Below, one piece after another: positions 4,868 through 5,364 of a stretch of DNA of 5,364 nt (positions are counted from its first letter, which is position 1; each line of letters opens with the position of its first letter). Position numbers and translations under genes: made by a program. The notes under the pieces are model-generated. The model did no database searches, had not been told where the DNA came from, and saw nothing but the letters and a program-made list of their open reading frames with translations. The stretch lies in the NCBI GenBank assembly GCA_003518745.1, contig DOYB01000057.1, forward strand, positions 1 through 5,364. The letters run 5' to 3'. Origin of the DNA: Selenomonas sp. (lineage in GTDB: Bacteria > Bacillota > Negativicutes > Selenomonadales > Selenomonadaceae).

Positions 4868-5364
4868 GGAAAGATTGGGGGTCCTCTGCTCCGGTAGAGG
4901 CACGGACTTGCAGTCCATAATTGATGCCATCGCGAAAGGCGAACTTGACGCAGAAATCGCCCTGGTCCTTACGGACAAACCCGGGGTTATGGCCCTTGAA
5001 AGAGCAGAAAAAGCAGGTATAAAGAATGTCTGCGTAAACAGGAAAAAGTTTTCCGACCGTCAGCCCTTTGAGGAGGCTTTGGCAAAGGAACTTGAGGAAG
5101 CAGGAGTAACACTGGTTATCCTTGCGGGATTCATGCGGATTCTGAGTCCGTATTTCGTACATCTGTACCAAGGGCGTATAATCAATATCCACCCTGCGCT
5201 TCTCCCATCCTTTGGTGGTGCCCATGCCCATAGGGACGTGCTGGCATACGGTGTGAAGATTTCCGGCTGCACGGTTCATTTCGTAGACGAGGGCATGGAC
5301 AGCGGCCCAATCATCATGCAGGCGGCAGTGCCGGTCTATGATGATGACACGGAGGAAACTCTTG
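4860..5364 (+). CDS. purN: Phosphoribosylglycinamide formyltransferase PurN, partial (3' end beyond right edge)
   Basis: PurN transfers a formyl group from 10-formyltetrahydrofolate to GAR, giving FGAR, two steps before PurM. The frame is open for 168 codons to the edge; PurN is usually about 190-210 residues, so only the C-terminal tail is missing. Visible are the N-terminal phosphate loop SGRGTDLQSI (11-20), FMRIL (91-95), and the active-site set NIHPALLPSF (109-118) with Asn109 and His111, plus Asp147 in HFVDEGMDSGP (140-150). These align with Asn106, His108 and Asp144 of the E. coli enzyme with a constant offset of three. The ATG lies inside the last codons of purM (ATGGCTAA overlap), with AAGGGTGG (4844-4851) 8 bases upstream, so translation is coupled. 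In related clusters purH and purD commonly follow, but that is outside the window. Confidence 0.96.
   Translation, partial: MAKERLGVLCSGRGTDLQSIIDAIAKGELDAEIALVLTDKPGVMALERAEKAGIKNVCVNRKKFSDRQPFEEALAKELEEAGVTLVILAGFMRILSPYFVHLYQGRIINIHPALLPSFGGAHAHRDVLAYGVKISGCTVHFVDEGMDSGPIIMQAAVPVYDDDTEETL

Noticed and set aside
1..5364. CRISPR array, tRNA, rRNA, transposase or prophage genes
   Set aside because: I saw no regularly spaced repeats, tRNA-like cloverleaf or transposase motifs on either strand. The palindrome at 2923-3078 carries no gene.

Overview
The window looks like chromosomal DNA from an anaerobic, Firmicutes-like bacterium. The basis is its strong AGGAG/GGAGG ribosome-binding sites, consensus-like sigma-A promoters and tightly packed purE-purC-purM-purN order. 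A Negativicutes (Selenomonas-like) host would fit, but that is impression rather than proof. Two gene blocks point away from each other across an intergenic zone at about 2025-2433.

Left block, minus strand (1-2235): a type I restriction-modification locus. It holds hsdM (modification subunit, complete) followed by hsdS (specificity subunit, cut by the window edge after 176 codons), with a 4-base ATGA overlap. Just upstream of hsdM lies a short leftover of the 3' end of another hsdS, which I read as a pseudogene. A near-perfect promoter (TTGATA, 17 bases, TATAAT) sits inside this leftover and points at hsdM. No hsdR is visible.

Middle (2197-2433): not empty. It holds a 36-base inverted repeat, then about 155 bases that can fold as a long rod with an internal loop and an apical hairpin, or alternatively as a three-way junction. 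After that come a candidate purE promoter and ribosome-binding site. The rod shape and the place next to purE suggest a 6S-like RNA or a regulatory leader; this is inference.

Right block, plus strand (2434-5364): purine biosynthesis. PurE and PurC make CAIR and then SAICAR, PurM makes AIR, and PurN (cut by the right edge) formylates GAR. purC-purM-purN are nearly contiguous and probably co-translated. purE and purC are instead separated by a 156-base imperfect palindrome that starts at the first base after the purE stop codon. It is either a small mobile palindromic (MITE-like) element or a structured RNA. A 19-base sequence just upstream of purC recurs with two differences upstream of purE.

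The best candidates for something not yet described are the two rod-forming intergenic segments and the promoter-bearing hsdS remnant. The genes themselves belong to well-known families.
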